Part shown: piece after piece, positions 5,532 to 5,901 of the stretch | Layout of the letters: the number at the start of each line of letters is the position of its first letter | Numbering within the stretch: the stretch's first letter is position 1 | Assembly: GCA_017522515.1 (NCBI GenBank) | Contig: JAFWZH010000306.1 | Location: forward strand, 1 to 5,901 | DNA length: 5,901 bases | From: Clostridia bacterium | Lineage (GTDB): Bacteria > Bacillota_A > Clostridia > UBA1212 > UBA1255 | Reading direction: 5' to 3' | Position numbers and translations under genes: made by a program | Notes under the pieces: model-generated | What the model was told of the DNA's origin: nothing | The model's input: the letters and a program-made list of their open reading frames with translations, nothing else | The model's database searches: none

Positions 5532-5708
5532 TGCGGAGCATTGTATATCATCAATTCCGCAGGAATTGCATATCATCAACTTCGAAAGAAGTTGTATATC
5601 ATCAAGCCGACATAAATACACACTTCGTGTGATGATATACGCCTTCGGCGATGATATACACGACTGCGTCGTGATGATATACCAAGCCTGTCGGCTTGGA
5701 TAAAAAAA
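5528..5708. repeat. Branched hairpin/linker array, large copy
   Basis: Seven short hairpins of different sequence are joined by a constant linker. Hairpins (stem-loop-stem): ACAATGC-GGA (5528-5544), CAATTCC-GCA (5552-5568), CAACTTC-GAAA (5577-5594), CACAC-TTC (5619-5631), CGCC-TTC (5640-5650), CACGAC-TGC (5659-5673) and CCAAGCC-TGTC (5682-5699), each closed by its perfect complement. Linkers in the left half read ATATCAT (5545-5551, 5570-5576, 5596-5602). In the right half they read ATGATATA (5632-5639, 5651-5658, 5674-5681). The right end is GGATAAAAAAA. The stems vary while loops stay at 3-4 nt and linkers stay fixed, so pairing, not sequence, appears to be kept. No open frame here looks coding. 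Confidence 0.85.
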
Positions 5709-5736
5709 CTCTCGTTCCGAAGAACGAGAGTTTTTT
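5703..5736 (-). terminator. Terminator of the rRNA/tRNA unit
   Basis: 5703-5717 pairs perfectly with 5722-5736: nine inner base pairs (CTCTCGTTC with GAACGAGAG) extended by A/T pairs. On the minus strand the loop is TTCG closed by C-G, the very stable UUCG tetraloop, and a run of seven T follows. It begins at the tRNA 3' CCA, so it ends the operon right after tRNA-Asn. It is symmetric enough to work from the other side too. Confidence 0.9.
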
Positions 5737-5810
5737 GGCTCCCCCTGTTGGACTTGAACCAACGACCGATCGGTTAACAGCCGATTGCTCTACCACTGAG
5801 CTAAGGAGGA
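5736..5810 (-). tRNA. tRNA-Asn (GUU)
   Basis: On the minus strand the 75-nt gene folds as a normal cloverleaf. The acceptor arms are TCCTCCT and AGGGGGA (one T-G pair), the D arm is GCTC...GAGC, the anticodon stem is ATCGG/CCGAT with loop CTGTTAA, and the T arm is GTTGG-TTCAAGT-CCAAC. The anticodon GTT (plus 5776-5778) reads Asn codons AAC and AAU. The discriminator base is G and CCA is encoded (plus 5736-5738). It sits about 7 nt after the 5S rRNA gene, so it is the last member of an rRNA operon and is cut from the shared precursor. Confidence 0.96.
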
Positions 5811-5817
5811 ATAAATA

Positions 5818-5901
5818 CCGGCGGATACATATCTTCACAAGACGTCACCATCTAACTATTGTCTGCATCTAGGACCTTAACTGCTGTGTTCGGAATGGGA
5901 A
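5818..5901 (-). rRNA. 5S ribosomal RNA, 3' part
   Basis: The minus strand reads TTCCCATTCCGAACACAGCA and GTTAAGG at the window edge, the conserved loop B/helix III region of bacterial 5S rRNA. It continues through GATGGTGACGTC to a CCGCCGG end, which would pair with the 5' end outside the window. About 84 of roughly 117 nt are present. The 3' end is placed near 5818 by the CCGCCGG helix strand and may be off by a few bases. With tRNA-Asn right behind it, this marks the tail of a 16S-23S-5S operon entering from the right. Confidence 0.92.

Noticed and set aside
5528..5708. CRISPR array
   Set aside because: The fixed part is only 7-8 bp, the variable parts are self-complementary hairpins of uneven length, orientation flips midway, and no cas gene is near.
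5487..5838. Minus-strand open frames across the array, terminator, tRNA and 5S region
   Set aside because: They overlap the tRNA and rRNA genes and hairpin repeats, lack suitable ribosome binding sites, and have no protein-like composition.

Overview
The window is AT-rich DNA that looks like a chromosomal segment of a Clostridia-type Firmicute, most likely from the Ruminococcus/Oscillospiraceae side. This rests on A/T-biased codon use, AGGAGG-like ribosome binding sites, sigma-A type promoters, a tRNA gene with encoded CCA, and the style of the short hairpin arrays. No species can be named from the sequence alone.

Layout. Bases 1-488 (+) are the decayed 3' part of an IS30-family transposase. 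It is broken by an in-frame stop and a frameshifting deletion, and it is followed to about 790 by non-coding IS-end DNA with GGAATTTA repeats, three of them spaced exactly 19 bp apart. Everything else is on the minus strand. Read in the direction of transcription from the right edge, it runs: 3' part of a 5S rRNA gene (5901-5818), tRNA-Asn(GUU) (5810-5736), a strong UUCG-loop terminator, a branched hairpin array (5528-5708), a small membrane-anchored protein of unknown function (5482-4964), a terminator inside a complex inverted-repeat region (about 4741-4921), a cytoplasmic GH13 alpha-glucosidase fused to an extra cysteine-containing C-terminal domain (4646-2562), a second smaller hairpin array (about 2458-2533), and a 510-residue XRE-type regulator (2352-820).

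How the parts relate. The three protein genes each have their own recognisable promoter and ribosome binding site and are separated by 200-480 bp. They look like single-gene units behind an rRNA operon, not one pathway operon. The GH13 enzyme probably hydrolyses short alpha-1,6-linked glucose oligomers in the cytoplasm. Nothing in the window ties the regulator or the membrane protein to it.

The most unusual content is between genes. Two arrays are built from short hairpins of differing sequence joined by a near-constant linker, ATATCAT or its complement ATGATAT. The larger one switches linker orientation in its middle, so the linkers can pair with each other and the whole can fold as a stem with hairpin side branches. 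Both arrays share one stem sequence and an identical 12-base right end, and both sit just past a terminator-like T-run of the upstream unit. The other notable item is the GH13 fusion.
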